Positions 11,285 through 18,899 of a stretch of 40,047 nucleotides of DNA are shown here, piece after piece; within the stretch, counting starts at the first letter, position 1; each line of letters begins with the position of its first letter. The notes under the pieces were generated by a model. The model had not been told where the DNA came from, searched no databases, and worked only from the letters and a program-made list of their open reading frames with translations. The translations under genes and the position numbers were made by a program. Source of the stretch: Burkholderia sp. Ac-20379 (GTDB taxonomy: Bacteria > Pseudomonadota > Gammaproteobacteria > Burkholderiales > Burkholderiaceae); contig NZ_JAAGPF010000030.1 in assembly GCF_017104645.1 (NCBI RefSeq), positions 1 through 40,047 on the forward strand, read 5' to 3'.

Positions 11285-11566
11285 ATGCCTCAGCTACGTG
11301 ACAAATCCCCCGACGTGATGCGCTGTCAGGCATGCGAAACATTGCATCGCGCCGGTCCCCATGGCGTTCCTCACGCCGACCTGTTGCCGAAGGGACCGCG
11401 CAAGCGGTTTCGCGCGCTGTTCAAGGCGCCGATCAGTGTCTCCAACTATCAATGCGCCGTGTGCGGCACCTGGTGGCTGCACGAGGACAACCCGCGCGAT
11501 GCCGTCGATGCCGGCTGGATGCTGCTCGGCAAGGAAAAAAGCCTCCTCAAGCCGCGGCGCGGCTAA
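11285..11566 (+). CDS. Small zinc-ribbon-like hypothetical protein
   Basis: A 93-residue protein I do not recognise. Two CxxC pairs (Cys14/Cys17 in RCQACETLH and Cys57/Cys60 in QCAVCGTWW), separated by 39 residues, suggest one zinc-ribbon or rubredoxin-like knuckle. The middle is basic (PKGPRKRFRALFK) and there is no signal peptide or membrane span, so it is probably cytoplasmic. The upstream ribosome site is weak (GCAGGTTG). It ends 9 bp from the convergent EamA gene. The paired cysteines, a TAA stop and a promoter-like low-GC region upstream favour a real gene. Function unknown; RNA, DNA or protein binding are all possible. Confidence 0.65.
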   Translation: MPQLRDKSPDVMRCQACETLHRAGPHGVPHADLLPKGPRKRFRALFKAPISVSNYQCAVCGTWWLHEDNPRDAVDAGWMLLGKEKSLLKPRRG

Positions 11567-11575
11567 CGCCGCGCA

Positions 11576-12478
11576 TCACCCGCGCTGCGCGTGCGGCGCG
11601 TCCTGCGCCGGCCCCCGCGCAAGCTTCGCCAGTTCCGCCATGACCACGCCCGCGATCGCCAGCGCGCCGCCGATCGCGACGCTCCAGGTGATCGCCTCGC
11701 CGAGAAACACGGCCGCCAGCAACGCCGTGACGATCGGCACCAGGTTGAAGAACAGCGCCACGCGCGCCGCGCCAAGACGCGCGGTGCCGAGCATCCACAA
11801 CAGCGGCGCGGCAAGCGACGCGCCCAGCCCCGCGTAGGCGATGTAGAACGCATCGATGCCGGTCACGTCGTGCTTCGGTCCCGCCGCGAACAGCGGCGCG
11901 AACACCACGGCCGACACCACCGCCTGCAGATACACCGACTGCATGGCCGGCACGTTCAACTTCCATTTGTGCAGCAAGGTGCCGTACAGCGCGAAGCCGC
12001 ACACGCCCACCAGCATCAGCGCATCGCCGCGATTGACGCCTTGTTCGAGCAGCACGCCGGGCGAGCCTTTCGTCACCACCAGCAGCACGCCGGCGATCGA
12101 TACGGCCAGCCCGCCCAACGCGGCCGCATCGGTCTTGTGGCGCAGGAGCGCCATCGCCAGCACGAGCCCGATCAGCGGCACGAGCGCCTGGATGATGCCC
12201 ATGTTGGTCGCGCTCGTGTAATGCGCGGCGATATAGGCGATCGCCTGATACACCACGCCGCCCAACAGGCCGAGCACCACCACCTTGCCGAGCGCCGGCC
12301 GGACGATGCGCCAGTTCCGCACCACGCCGGGCAACACGAACGGCGTCAACGCGACGACCGCCAGCAGCCATCGATAGAAGCTGATTTCGAACGGCGACAG
12401 CGAGGCCGCGCAGAACTTCGTCACGACGGTGTTGCCGCCCCAGAGCGCGGCGGCGAGCAACGGAAAAAGATAGTTCAT
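11576..12478 (-). CDS. EamA/DMT-family permease
   Basis: A 300-residue membrane protein of the drug/metabolite transporter superfamily with about ten hydrophobic spans in two EamA repeats. It begins MNYLFPLLAAALWGGNTVVTKF, the classic EamA start, and the second repeat contains WMLGTARLGAARVALFFNLVPIVTALLA. Such proteins usually export metabolites or drugs; the substrate is not visible. The ATG at 12478 is chosen over an upstream one because it gives the family N-terminus. It is divergent from the AraC-family gene starting at or near 12540, only about 60 bp away, so that regulator may control it. The C-terminus ends in a charged cytoplasmic tail. Confidence 0.9.
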   Translation of the reverse strand: MNYLFPLLAAALWGGNTVVTKFCAASLSPFEISFYRWLLAVVALTPFVLPGVVRNWRIVRPALGKVVVLGLLGGVVYQAIAYIAAHYTSATNMGIIQALVPLIGLVLAMALLRHKTDAAALGGLAVSIAGVLLVVTKGSPGVLLEQGVNRGDALMLVGVCGFALYGTLLHKWKLNVPAMQSVYLQAVVSAVVFAPLFAAGPKHDVTGIDAFYIAYAGLGASLAAPLLWMLGTARLGAARVALFFNLVPIVTALLAAVFLGEAITWSVAIGGALAIAGVVMAELAKLARGPAQDAPHAQRG

Positions 12479-12539
12479 CGAACGGTATCGGAGTGTCAGG
12501 TGCACCGATTCTAGGGACTGTCGTACTATCGGCATATCC

Positions 12540-13421
12540 ATGTTTTCCGACATTCGATTGCGAAAAGCCGACATGCCGCCGAAAGTCGCCATCCCCACCT
12601 CCGTCGATCTGTCCCAAGGGCTGTACTTCCGCCACCTCGCGCTCGAGCCCGACATCTGGGATGCGCACGCGCACGACTGGGGCCAATTCAACTACCTGAC
12701 GCGCGGCGTGATGCGCCTGGAAATCGCGGGCCGCACGTTTTTGTCGCCGCCCCACTACGCGGTGTGGATCCCGCCCAAGGTCGAGCATTTTTCGGTCAAC
12801 GACATGCCGGTGTCCTATCGATCCGTGTATCTGTCGGCGGAGATCTCGGCCGCGCTGCCCGCGCAGGCCTGCGCGATGACGGTCAGCCCGGTGTTGCGCG
12901 CGATCCTCGACGCGTTCTCGAACATCGACGTGCGCGTGCCGCAAACGGCGCCGCAACAGCGCATGGCGCAGGTCGCGCTCGACGAGATCCGCGCGTCCAC
13001 GCATGTGGATGCCTACCTGCCGCCGCCGTCGTCCAGCCTGATGCAGGCGGTGCTGCACCTGATCGATGCGGAGCCGGGCAAACGGCTGACGACGCAATGG
13101 CTCGCCGCGCACTTCAACATGACCGAGCGCACGCTCGAGCGGCGCTGCATCGCCGATCTCGGCATCGGCCTGGGCGAATGGCAACAACGCATCCGTTTCA
13201 TGCGCGCGCTCGCGCGGCTCGACGCCGGCCAATCCGTCAAGCGCATCGCGGCGGAGCTCGGTTATGCCTCGCCGTCCGTCTTCATCAACATGTTCCGCAG
13301 CATCGCCGGCGAGACGCCGCATCAATACCGGCTCGGCAATGCCGAAGGCGGCGCGGCGCGGTTCGCCAACGCCCGCGCGCAGCCAACGGCTCAGGCCGCC
13401 GAGCGCAACGACACACGATAG
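12540..13421 (+). CDS. AraC-family transcriptional regulator
   Basis: A 293-residue regulator (282 if translation starts at the in-frame ATG 12573, MPPKVAIPTS, which is equally possible). The N-terminal half is a cupin-like sensor: HAHDWGQFNYLTRGVMRLEIAGR, then WIPPKVEHFSVN. The C-terminal half has two helix-turn-helix units, with TTQWLAAHFNMTERTLERRC and VKRIAAELGYASPSVFINMFRSIAGETPHQYR. It is divergent from the EamA permease with a very short intergenic gap, the usual arrangement for a regulator and its exporter target. Its 3' end overlaps the convergent amidotransferase gene by 31 bp. The effector is unknown. Confidence 0.9.
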   Translation: MFSDIRLRKADMPPKVAIPTSVDLSQGLYFRHLALEPDIWDAHAHDWGQFNYLTRGVMRLEIAGRTFLSPPHYAVWIPPKVEHFSVNDMPVSYRSVYLSAEISAALPAQACAMTVSPVLRAILDAFSNIDVRVPQTAPQQRMAQVALDEIRASTHVDAYLPPPSSSLMQAVLHLIDAEPGKRLTTQWLAAHFNMTERTLERRCIADLGIGLGEWQQRIRFMRALARLDAGQSVKRIAAELGYASPSVFINMFRSIAGETPHQYRLGNAEGGAARFANARAQPTAQAAERNDTR

Positions 13422-14125
13422 TCCTCGATCAATTTATCGAGGAATCCGTAAAGCTTGTCGTTCATCGCGTCGTAATCGTTGGCCCGCAGTTGCGCCGGTT
13501 GCTGCACGAAGCGGCGCGCCTTCAGCCCGTCGAATGCGTTGCCCGCCGCGGCGATCAGTAGTTCGACCACGCTGCGCGTGAACTCCATGTGGCACTGGAA
13601 GCCGTAGACGAGCCGGCCGTATTCGACGATCTGGCGCGGGCAGCCCTCGCTTTCCGCCACCACGACCGCCGTGTCGGTCAGGCCGGGCATGTCGTTGTGC
13701 CAGTGGCCCACCTCGAGCGTGTCGCCGAAGTGCGCGAACCGCGCGTTCGCCCGGCCTTCGGGCGTCAACGCGATCGGGAATGTGCCGATCTCCTTCTCGG
13801 GGCTGGCGATGCAGGCGGCGCCGAACGCTTCGCCCATCAACTGCGCGCCGAGGCACACGCCCACCACGGCCTTGCCCGCTTGCGCGCACGCGAGAATCAG
13901 CGCTTTCTCGGCCGCAGCGTCGAAATGCGGGCACTCGTCCTGCGTGGTCGACGGCGATTGCGGGCCGCCGAGCACGACCAGCAGATCGATGCTCCGGATA
14001 TCGCTCGGCAGCGGTTCGCCCAGATAGACGCGCGAATACCCGGCCGTATGCCCGCGCGTGACGACCCAGGTTTCGTAGGCGCCGGGCGCCTCGTATGCTT
14101 CATGAACAACGAAATGAATCTTCAT
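13391..14125 (-). CDS. Class I glutamine amidotransferase (GuaA-like domain protein)
   Basis: A 244-residue stand-alone class I glutamine amidotransferase. The nucleophile Cys91 lies in VVGVCLGAQLMGEAFGA, preceded by the oxyanion-region VVLGGPQSP; the His and Glu of the triad are in VYGFQCHMEFTRS. Such proteins hydrolyse glutamine or gamma-glutamyl compounds, and some are gamma-glutamylpolyamine hydrolases; this one cannot be placed further. GGAG lies upstream of the ATG at 14125. The gene starts 37 bp after the MHS transporter stop on the same strand, so the two are probably co-transcribed. The transporter may therefore import its amide or glutamyl substrate. Confidence 0.88.
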   Translation of the reverse strand: MKIHFVVHEAYEAPGAYETWVVTRGHTAGYSRVYLGEPLPSDIRSIDLLVVLGGPQSPSTTQDECPHFDAAAEKALILACAQAGKAVVGVCLGAQLMGEAFGAACIASPEKEIGTFPIALTPEGRANARFAHFGDTLEVGHWHNDMPGLTDTAVVVAESEGCPRQIVEYGRLVYGFQCHMEFTRSVVELLIAAAGNAFDGLKARRFVQQPAQLRANDYDAMNDKLYGFLDKLIEDYRVSLRSAA

Positions 14126-14162
14126 CGCAATGCTCCAGTAGAAATGCGCGACGCCGCCGTCC

Positions 14163-15479
14163 CTACAACCGGGCGATACGCTCGTCGCGCGGCAGAATAA
14201 AAAACGTGATCGCGGCACAGATCCCGAACACGACCATCACGCCCACGCCGCCGTTGCCGAATGTCTCCAGCAACAGCGAGGCCGCCAGCGGCGTCATCCC
14301 GCCGCCGAACGCCGTGCCGATCTGCTTGCCGATCGACACGCCGGTGAAGCGCGTGGTGGCGTCGCGAAACAACTCCGGAAACAGGCTCGCCTCGGGGCCG
14401 TACATCAGCGGGTGAATCAGGCCGATGCCCAAGCCCATGCCGAGCGCGATCAAGCCGGTGGAACGCGTGCCGAGCAGTGCGAAGAACAGGCACAGATACG
14501 CGGCGGCGCACACCAGCCCGATCCGGAAAATCCGGCGCCGCCCGAACCGGTCCGACAGATGCCCTGCCACCGGCACGGCCACCAGTGCGAGCACGTTGCC
14601 CGCGAGAATGAACAGCGCGAGCGACGACTTGGCGATGCCCGCGATCTTCGTGCCGTAAGCCAGCGCGTAGACGTTGAAGAAGTAGATGAAGATCGTCTCG
14701 GTGAGGGACGCCACGAGCACGATCGCCAGCGGCCGCTTGTGGTGCCGCAGCACTTCGAGCAGCGGCAGGCGCGCGCCGCCTTCGCGGCGGGCCGCCTTGA
14801 ACGAGGCGGTTTCGTCGACATGCCGCCGGATGAAGAAGCCCATCGCCGTCAGCACGACGCTGAACAGGAACGGCACTCGCCAGCCCCACGCGGCGAAATC
14901 GGCCGACGACAGCAACGTGGTGACGAGATACAGCATCAGCGATGCCGTGATGATGCCGATCGGCGCGGCGGCCATCACGAACGCCGACAACAGGCCGCGG
15001 CTTCGCTCCGGCGCGCTCTCGGCCGTCATCAGGATTGCGCCGACCGATTCGCCGCCCAGCGCGATCCCCTGCAGAATCCGCAACACCACGAGCGAAACGG
15101 GCGCGGCGAGGCCCCATGCCGCATAGGTCGGCAACAGGCCCATCGCGGTGGTCGCGCAGCCCATCAGCAATAGCGTGGTGGTCAGCACGGCCTTGCGCCC
15201 GATCCGGTCGCCGAAATGGCCGAACACGATCGCGCCGATCGGACGCGAGAAGAAACCCACGCTGAACGTCGCAAACACGGCCAGTTGCGCCGCGCCCGAC
15301 GAAAATTTCGGAAAGAACAGCCCGTCGAAGATCAACGAGGCCATGTAGCCGTAGATGAAGAAGTCATACCATTCGAGCGCCGTCCCCACGCAGCTCGCCA
15401 CCACGGTCAGGCCCATCCCGGCGCGCGCTTGCCGTGCGTGCGTCTGATCCGGGCTTCCAGTCGAATATCGATCGTGCAT
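14163..15479 (-). CDS. MFS transporter, metabolite:H+ symporter (MHS) type
   Basis: A 438-residue, 12-span major facilitator. Diagnostic features are ALEWYDFFIYGYMASLIF at the first span, FGHFGDRIGRKAVL in the first cytoplasmic loop and VLRILQGIALGGESVGA in span 4, all typical of the MHS group that imports organic acids, proline/betaine or similar solutes. Substrate unknown. A strong sigma70-like promoter with a palindrome in its spacer lies about 250 bp upstream. The glutamine amidotransferase gene follows after 37 bp, suggesting an operon of uptake and hydrolysis. The family glutamate/tryptophan position in span 4 is Glu-Ser here, a minor variation. Confidence 0.9.
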   Translation of the reverse strand: MHDRYSTGSPDQTHARQARAGMGLTVVASCVGTALEWYDFFIYGYMASLIFDGLFFPKFSSGAAQLAVFATFSVGFFSRPIGAIVFGHFGDRIGRKAVLTTTLLLMGCATTAMGLLPTYAAWGLAAPVSLVVLRILQGIALGGESVGAILMTAESAPERSRGLLSAFVMAAAPIGIITASLMLYLVTTLLSSADFAAWGWRVPFLFSVVLTAMGFFIRRHVDETASFKAARREGGARLPLLEVLRHHKRPLAIVLVASLTETIFIYFFNVYALAYGTKIAGIAKSSLALFILAGNVLALVAVPVAGHLSDRFGRRRIFRIGLVCAAAYLCLFFALLGTRSTGLIALGMGLGIGLIHPLMYGPEASLFPELFRDATTRFTGVSIGKQIGTAFGGGMTPLAASLLLETFGNGGVGVMVVFGICAAITFFILPRDERIARL

Positions 15480-15836
15480 GTCGCGTTCCTTGAGCAGGAT
15501 TTTTCGGGCAATACCTGTCCGCCGGGCGACGCGCGGTCGGCTGCCCGGGAACGGAGGTCAATTGATCAGTACAGCGAAGTGTCTTGGCCGGAAGCGTCAC
15601 CCGGTGAACACGCACATGCGCGATAACGCGGGTAGCGTCAGGCTGGCGTGTCCGGTGTGCTCATGACGCCCTTGGATAACGGACGGACTCGACGCGAGCC
15701 CCCGGGAACCGGGAAACGCTCGGTGTAGTATATGACACGATGTGTCATTTTCAATTTATCTCGTGTTGTATTTTTCGCACCGATTTCGTCCGACGATTTC
15801 ATGCGGGCGAACAGGGGTGCGCCCGCGATGCGCGGC
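15480..15836. other. Intergenic region upstream of the MHS gene (357 bp)
   Basis: This holds the promoter and palindrome at 15727-15754 and then a leader of about 240 nt before the MHS start. Short ORFs in the leader (for example plus 15478-15666) have no recognisable features. It also carries the 3' flank of the TetR gene; no terminator with a T tract was found. Confidence 0.5.
15727..15754 (-). promoter_or_regulatory. Strong promoter with operator-like palindrome in its spacer
   Basis: On the minus strand, TTGAAA (15754-15749) and TATACT (15732-15727) are separated by 16 bp. The spacer is almost filled by the palindrome TGACACATCGTGTCA (15747-15733), whose arms extend to ATGACAC/GTGTCAT. 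A repressor bound there would block the polymerase. It points toward the MHS transporter at 15479. The palindrome differs from the TGGAAC operators of the nearby TetR gene, so another regulator is implied. Confidence 0.65.
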
Positions 15837-16547
15837 TCAGCGTCGCGCGTTCGTCTTCGCCGCGGGGGTGGCCGGCGCGGCCCCGGCCAGCCCGCCGAGG
15901 ATCAGATCGACGCCGGCCAGAAAATCGGCGCGGTCGTCGTGCGCGCTCAATCCGGGCGCCATGCTGCGCACGAACGGATAGGCATCCGGATCGAGTTGCA
16001 ACCACGCGGCGGACACCTCCGACAGCAGCGCGACGCGGTCGAGGCCCTGCTCGTGCGCCATTTCGGCGTTCGCGGCGTTCTGCCCGCTGATGCCGACGAT
16101 ATAGCTGAACAGCGCCGACGCCACCATCCATTGCGAACCGGGCGCGACGCCGAGCGCGCGAATCTGCTGGCCGATGCGCTCGAAGATCCGCACCGTCGGC
16201 AATTGGCCCGGCGCGTCGGTGAGCGCCGACCCCACCCACGGGTGCTCGATGAACGTATCGAACAGCGCCAACGCCAGTTGACGGATCACCTCGGCCGGCG
16301 ACGCCGCGCCCGCCGTGGCCTCGATCGTGCGCGCCACCACCGCGTCGCATGCGGCGGTCAGCAATTCGCTCTTGTTCTCCACATGCCAGTAGATCGCGCC
16401 CGGCCCGGTGGCCAGCCGCTCGGCCAGCACGCGAAACGTCAACCCGCGCTCGCCGTGCGCGTCGAGCAGTTCGATCGATGCCGCCACGATGCGCTCGCGC
16501 GACAACGAAGCCTCGCGGCGCGCGCCGGCACTGTCCTTCTTTTTCAT
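15837..16547 (-). CDS. TetR-family repressor, divergent from the FAD monooxygenase
   Basis: A 236-residue regulator. After a charged start (MKKKDSAGARREASLS) come residues about 17-62 with the helix-turn-helix LTFRVLAERLATGPGAIYWHVENKSELL, close in form to TetR itself. The rest is an alpha-helical ligand domain, with an Ala/Pro-rich tail. It is divergent from a TetX-like monooxygenase, and two perfect 15-bp palindromes occupy the 104-bp gap, so it very probably represses itself and that gene. The start at 16547 places both operators upstream of the coding region; an in-frame ATG farther upstream would lie in the operators and is rejected. Confidence 0.92.
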   Translation of the reverse strand: MKKKDSAGARREASLSRERIVAASIELLDAHGERGLTFRVLAERLATGPGAIYWHVENKSELLTAACDAVVARTIEATAGAASPAEVIRQLALALFDTFIEHPWVGSALTDAPGQLPTVRIFERIGQQIRALGVAPGSQWMVASALFSYIVGISGQNAANAEMAHEQGLDRVALLSEVSAAWLQLDPDAYPFVRSMAPGLSAHDDRADFLAGVDLILGGLAGAAPATPAAKTNARR

Positions 16548-16565
16548 GTTTGACTTGACGATCAC

Positions 16566-16580
16566 TGGAACAATGTTCCA
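16566..16580. promoter_or_regulatory. TetR-type operator O1
   Basis: TGGAACAATGTTCCA is a perfect palindrome with 7-bp arms around one central base. It lies 19 bp upstream of the TetR start and shares its outer arms TGGAAC/GTTCCA with the second site, whose centre is 23 bp away, about two helical turns. Confidence 0.8.
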
Positions 16581-16588
16581 CAGTAGCA

Positions 16589-16603
16589 TGGAACGACGTT
16601 CCA
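16589..16603. promoter_or_regulatory. TetR-type operator O2
   Basis: TGGAACGACGTTCCA is a second perfect 15-bp palindrome matching O1 at 13 of 15 bases. It lies 48 bp before the monooxygenase ATG. Two equal sites in one divergent gap are the arrangement of tetR/tetA-type control. Confidence 0.8.
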
Positions 16604-16651
16604 TAGAATGTGCGGCACCCGCCGCAAGCGTCGCATCGTCATGGAATCCGA

Positions 16652-17812
16652 ATGAACCCATCCATCGCAGTGATCGGCGCCGGCCTGGGCGGTTTGATCC
16701 TCGCTCGCGTGCTGCACCGGCACGGCATCGCCGCCGCCGTCTACGAAGCCGAACCGTCGCCCGATACGCGCACGCAGGGCGGCCAGCTCGACATTCACGA
16801 ACACGACGGCCAGCGCGCGCTGGCGGCCGCCGGCCTCTTGCGGGAATTCCGGGCGATCGTGCACGAAGGCGCGGAGGCCATGCGCGTGCTCGATCCTCAG
16901 GGCAACGTCTTGCTGGACAAGCCCGACGACGGCCAGGGGCGGCGCCCCGAAGTGCTGCGCGGCGATTTGCGCCGCGTGTTGCTGGCCTCGCTGCCGCCCG
17001 GCACGGTGCGTTGGGGCAAGAAGCTCGCAAGCGTATCGGCCCGGCAAGGCAGCGAGCGCGAACTCGTGTTCGCCGACGGCACGACGGCCCGGGCAGGCTT
17101 GCTGGTGGGCGCGGACGGAGCGTGGTCGAAGGTGCGCGCGTGCCTGACCGACGCGAAGCCGCGGTACGAAGGTGCGTGCATCGTCGAAACCTATCTGTAC
17201 GACGCCGACAACCGGCACGCCGCGGCGGCCCGGGCCGTGGGCGCCGGCGCGATGATCGCGTCCGCTCCCGACCGGGGCCTGTTCACGCATCGCGAGGCGA
17301 ACGGCGTGCTGCATACCTACGTACAACTGAGGAAAAGCGCCGAGTGGCTGGCCGCCATCGATTTCACGAACAAGGCCGCGGCGATCGCAACGATCGCGGC
17401 CGAATTCGAAGGATGGTCGCCGGCGCTGACCGCACTGATCACGGAAGCCGACTCGAACCTGACGCCCCGCTGGCTGCACGCGCTGCCGGTCGGCCTGCGC
17501 TGGCCGCGCGTGCCCGGCGTGACGCTGCTCGGCGACGCCGCGCATCTGATGCCGCCGTCGGGCGACGGGGCGAACCTGGCGATGCTCGACGGCGCCGAGC
17601 TCGCGGAGGCGATCGTCCGGCATCCCGGCGATTTCGATGCGGCGCTGGCCGACTACGAACCCGCGATGTTCGCGCGCAGCGCTGCCCTTGCAGTGGAGGC
17701 CAGCGAGACGCTCGATCGTTGCATCGGGGAACACTCGCCGGCCGGATTGATCGCGTTGCTGAACGGCGAGCCGGACACGCCGCCCGAATCGCCGGCACGG
17801 CCCGTTGAATGA
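16652..17812 (+). CDS. FAD-dependent monooxygenase, TetX-like
   Basis: A 386-residue class A flavoprotein monooxygenase. The FAD fold starts at AVIGAGLGGLILARVLHRHG (residues 5-24). Then come GGQLDIHEHDGQRAL, RPEVLRGDLRRVLLASLPPGTVRWGKK and the second FAD motif VTLLGDAAHLMPPSGDGANLAMLDGAELAEAI. This pattern, including the GGxLD and RPEVxRGDLR segments, resembles Tet(X)-type tetracycline-inactivating hydroxylases and their relatives. Whether tetracycline is a substrate cannot be told; relatives act on many aromatic compounds. The divergent TetR gene with double operators suggests induction by its substrate. The ATG at 16652 gives the standard short N-terminus. Confidence 0.88.
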   Translation: MNPSIAVIGAGLGGLILARVLHRHGIAAAVYEAEPSPDTRTQGGQLDIHEHDGQRALAAAGLLREFRAIVHEGAEAMRVLDPQGNVLLDKPDDGQGRRPEVLRGDLRRVLLASLPPGTVRWGKKLASVSARQGSERELVFADGTTARAGLLVGADGAWSKVRACLTDAKPRYEGACIVETYLYDADNRHAAAARAVGAGAMIASAPDRGLFTHREANGVLHTYVQLRKSAEWLAAIDFTNKAAAIATIAAEFEGWSPALTALITEADSNLTPRWLHALPVGLRWPRVPGVTLLGDAAHLMPPSGDGANLAMLDGAELAEAIVRHPGDFDAALADYEPAMFARSAALAVEASETLDRCIGEHSPAGLIALLNGEPDTPPESPARPVE

Positions 17813-17827
17813 ATCGCGCCGGCTCGG

Positions 17828-18820
17828 CTACCCGCGCCGCTTGAGGGTTTGCGACGGCGTCTCGCCGAACAGCGCCTTGTACTCGGCCGAGAACCGCCCC
17901 AGATGCGTGAAGCCCCAGCCGAGCGCCACCGTCGACACGTTGCGCGCCGAGCGGTCGCTCGCCATGTCGCGGCGCACGCCCTCCAGCCGGTAGCGCTTCA
18001 GATAGGCCATCGGCCCCTGCCCGACGTGTTGCCGGAAGCAGGCGAACAGCGTCTGGCGCGACACGCCGGCGGCCCGCTCGATATCCTCCAGCGTCACGTC
18101 CTCGCGGGCATGTGCGTGAATGAACCGGCGCGCGAGATCCACGTAATGCGGCACGGCCGGGCGCAGCGCATCGGCCAGCTCGGCGGAATAGTTGTGCGGC
18201 TGCGCGAGCAGCAGGCCCTTCAGCAAGGCCTGTTCGAGATCGCCCGCCATCTGCAGATGATTGAGCCAGCCGCCCGAGCGCTCCATTTCGTCGGTCAGGA
18301 ACCGCACCATGCGCCACCAGGCGCCCTGCTGCCCGGACGCCGCGCTCATCTCCGGCTCGAACGCGATCGCCTGCGCGAGCGGGCGCTGCAACAAACCTTC
18401 CAACACCTGCCGCAACGCCGCGCGCGGCACCGACACGATGATCTTCCGGCAATTGCCGTTGATCGACAGCGCCTGCGTTTCGTGCGGCGAGACGATCACG
18501 CCCTTCTCGGCATCCGACAGCCAGGTGCGGCCGCGCGCCGCCAGTTCCTGCTGGCCGATCAACGGCAGGCTGATGCTGTAGCAATTGAGCGGTGCGCCGT
18601 CGTCGACGGAAATCGTGACGTCGGTGCCGTATTCGACGTAGCCGAGCGTGCTCGCCATCGAGCGCAGCACGGTGCCCGAATGATTGAACTGGATACGGCC
18701 GGGGCGGCGCACCTGCAACCCGTGCGGGCCGCAGATATGGGCCATCCAGTCGCGCGCGCCTTCGAAATCGTGCCGCGTGGCCTGGATGCCGTGACCATCG
18801 ATGGCGATATGGGGAGCCAT
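17828..18820 (-). CDS. antR: AraC/XylS-family regulator, probable AntR
   Basis: A 330-residue AraC/XylS-type activator. The N-terminal domain (to about residue 215) is the sensor of this group, with HICGPHGLQVRRPGRIQFNH. The C-terminal domain has DVTLEDIERAAGVSRQTLFACFRQHVGQGPMAYLKRYRLEGVRRDM and then VSTVALGWGFTHLGRFSAEYKALFGETPSQTL. It lies 79 bp downstream of antC on the same strand, so it is probably the anthranilate-responsive activator of antABC; in Pseudomonas antR is divergent instead. Candidate binding repeats lie upstream of antA. The gene ends 15 bp from the convergent monooxygenase. Confidence 0.82.
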   Translation of the reverse strand: MAPHIAIDGHGIQATRHDFEGARDWMAHICGPHGLQVRRPGRIQFNHSGTVLRSMASTLGYVEYGTDVTISVDDGAPLNCYSISLPLIGQQELAARGRTWLSDAEKGVIVSPHETQALSINGNCRKIIVSVPRAALRQVLEGLLQRPLAQAIAFEPEMSAASGQQGAWWRMVRFLTDEMERSGGWLNHLQMAGDLEQALLKGLLLAQPHNYSAELADALRPAVPHYVDLARRFIHAHAREDVTLEDIERAAGVSRQTLFACFRQHVGQGPMAYLKRYRLEGVRRDMASDRSARNVSTVALGWGFTHLGRFSAEYKALFGETPSQTLKRRG

Positions 18821-18899
18821 GGCGTCGTCTACCGTTCGTCCGATCCCGGCATGTTAGCGGAAACGGCCGAACGGAAATAAATGCGACGCAGCGGCCCGA

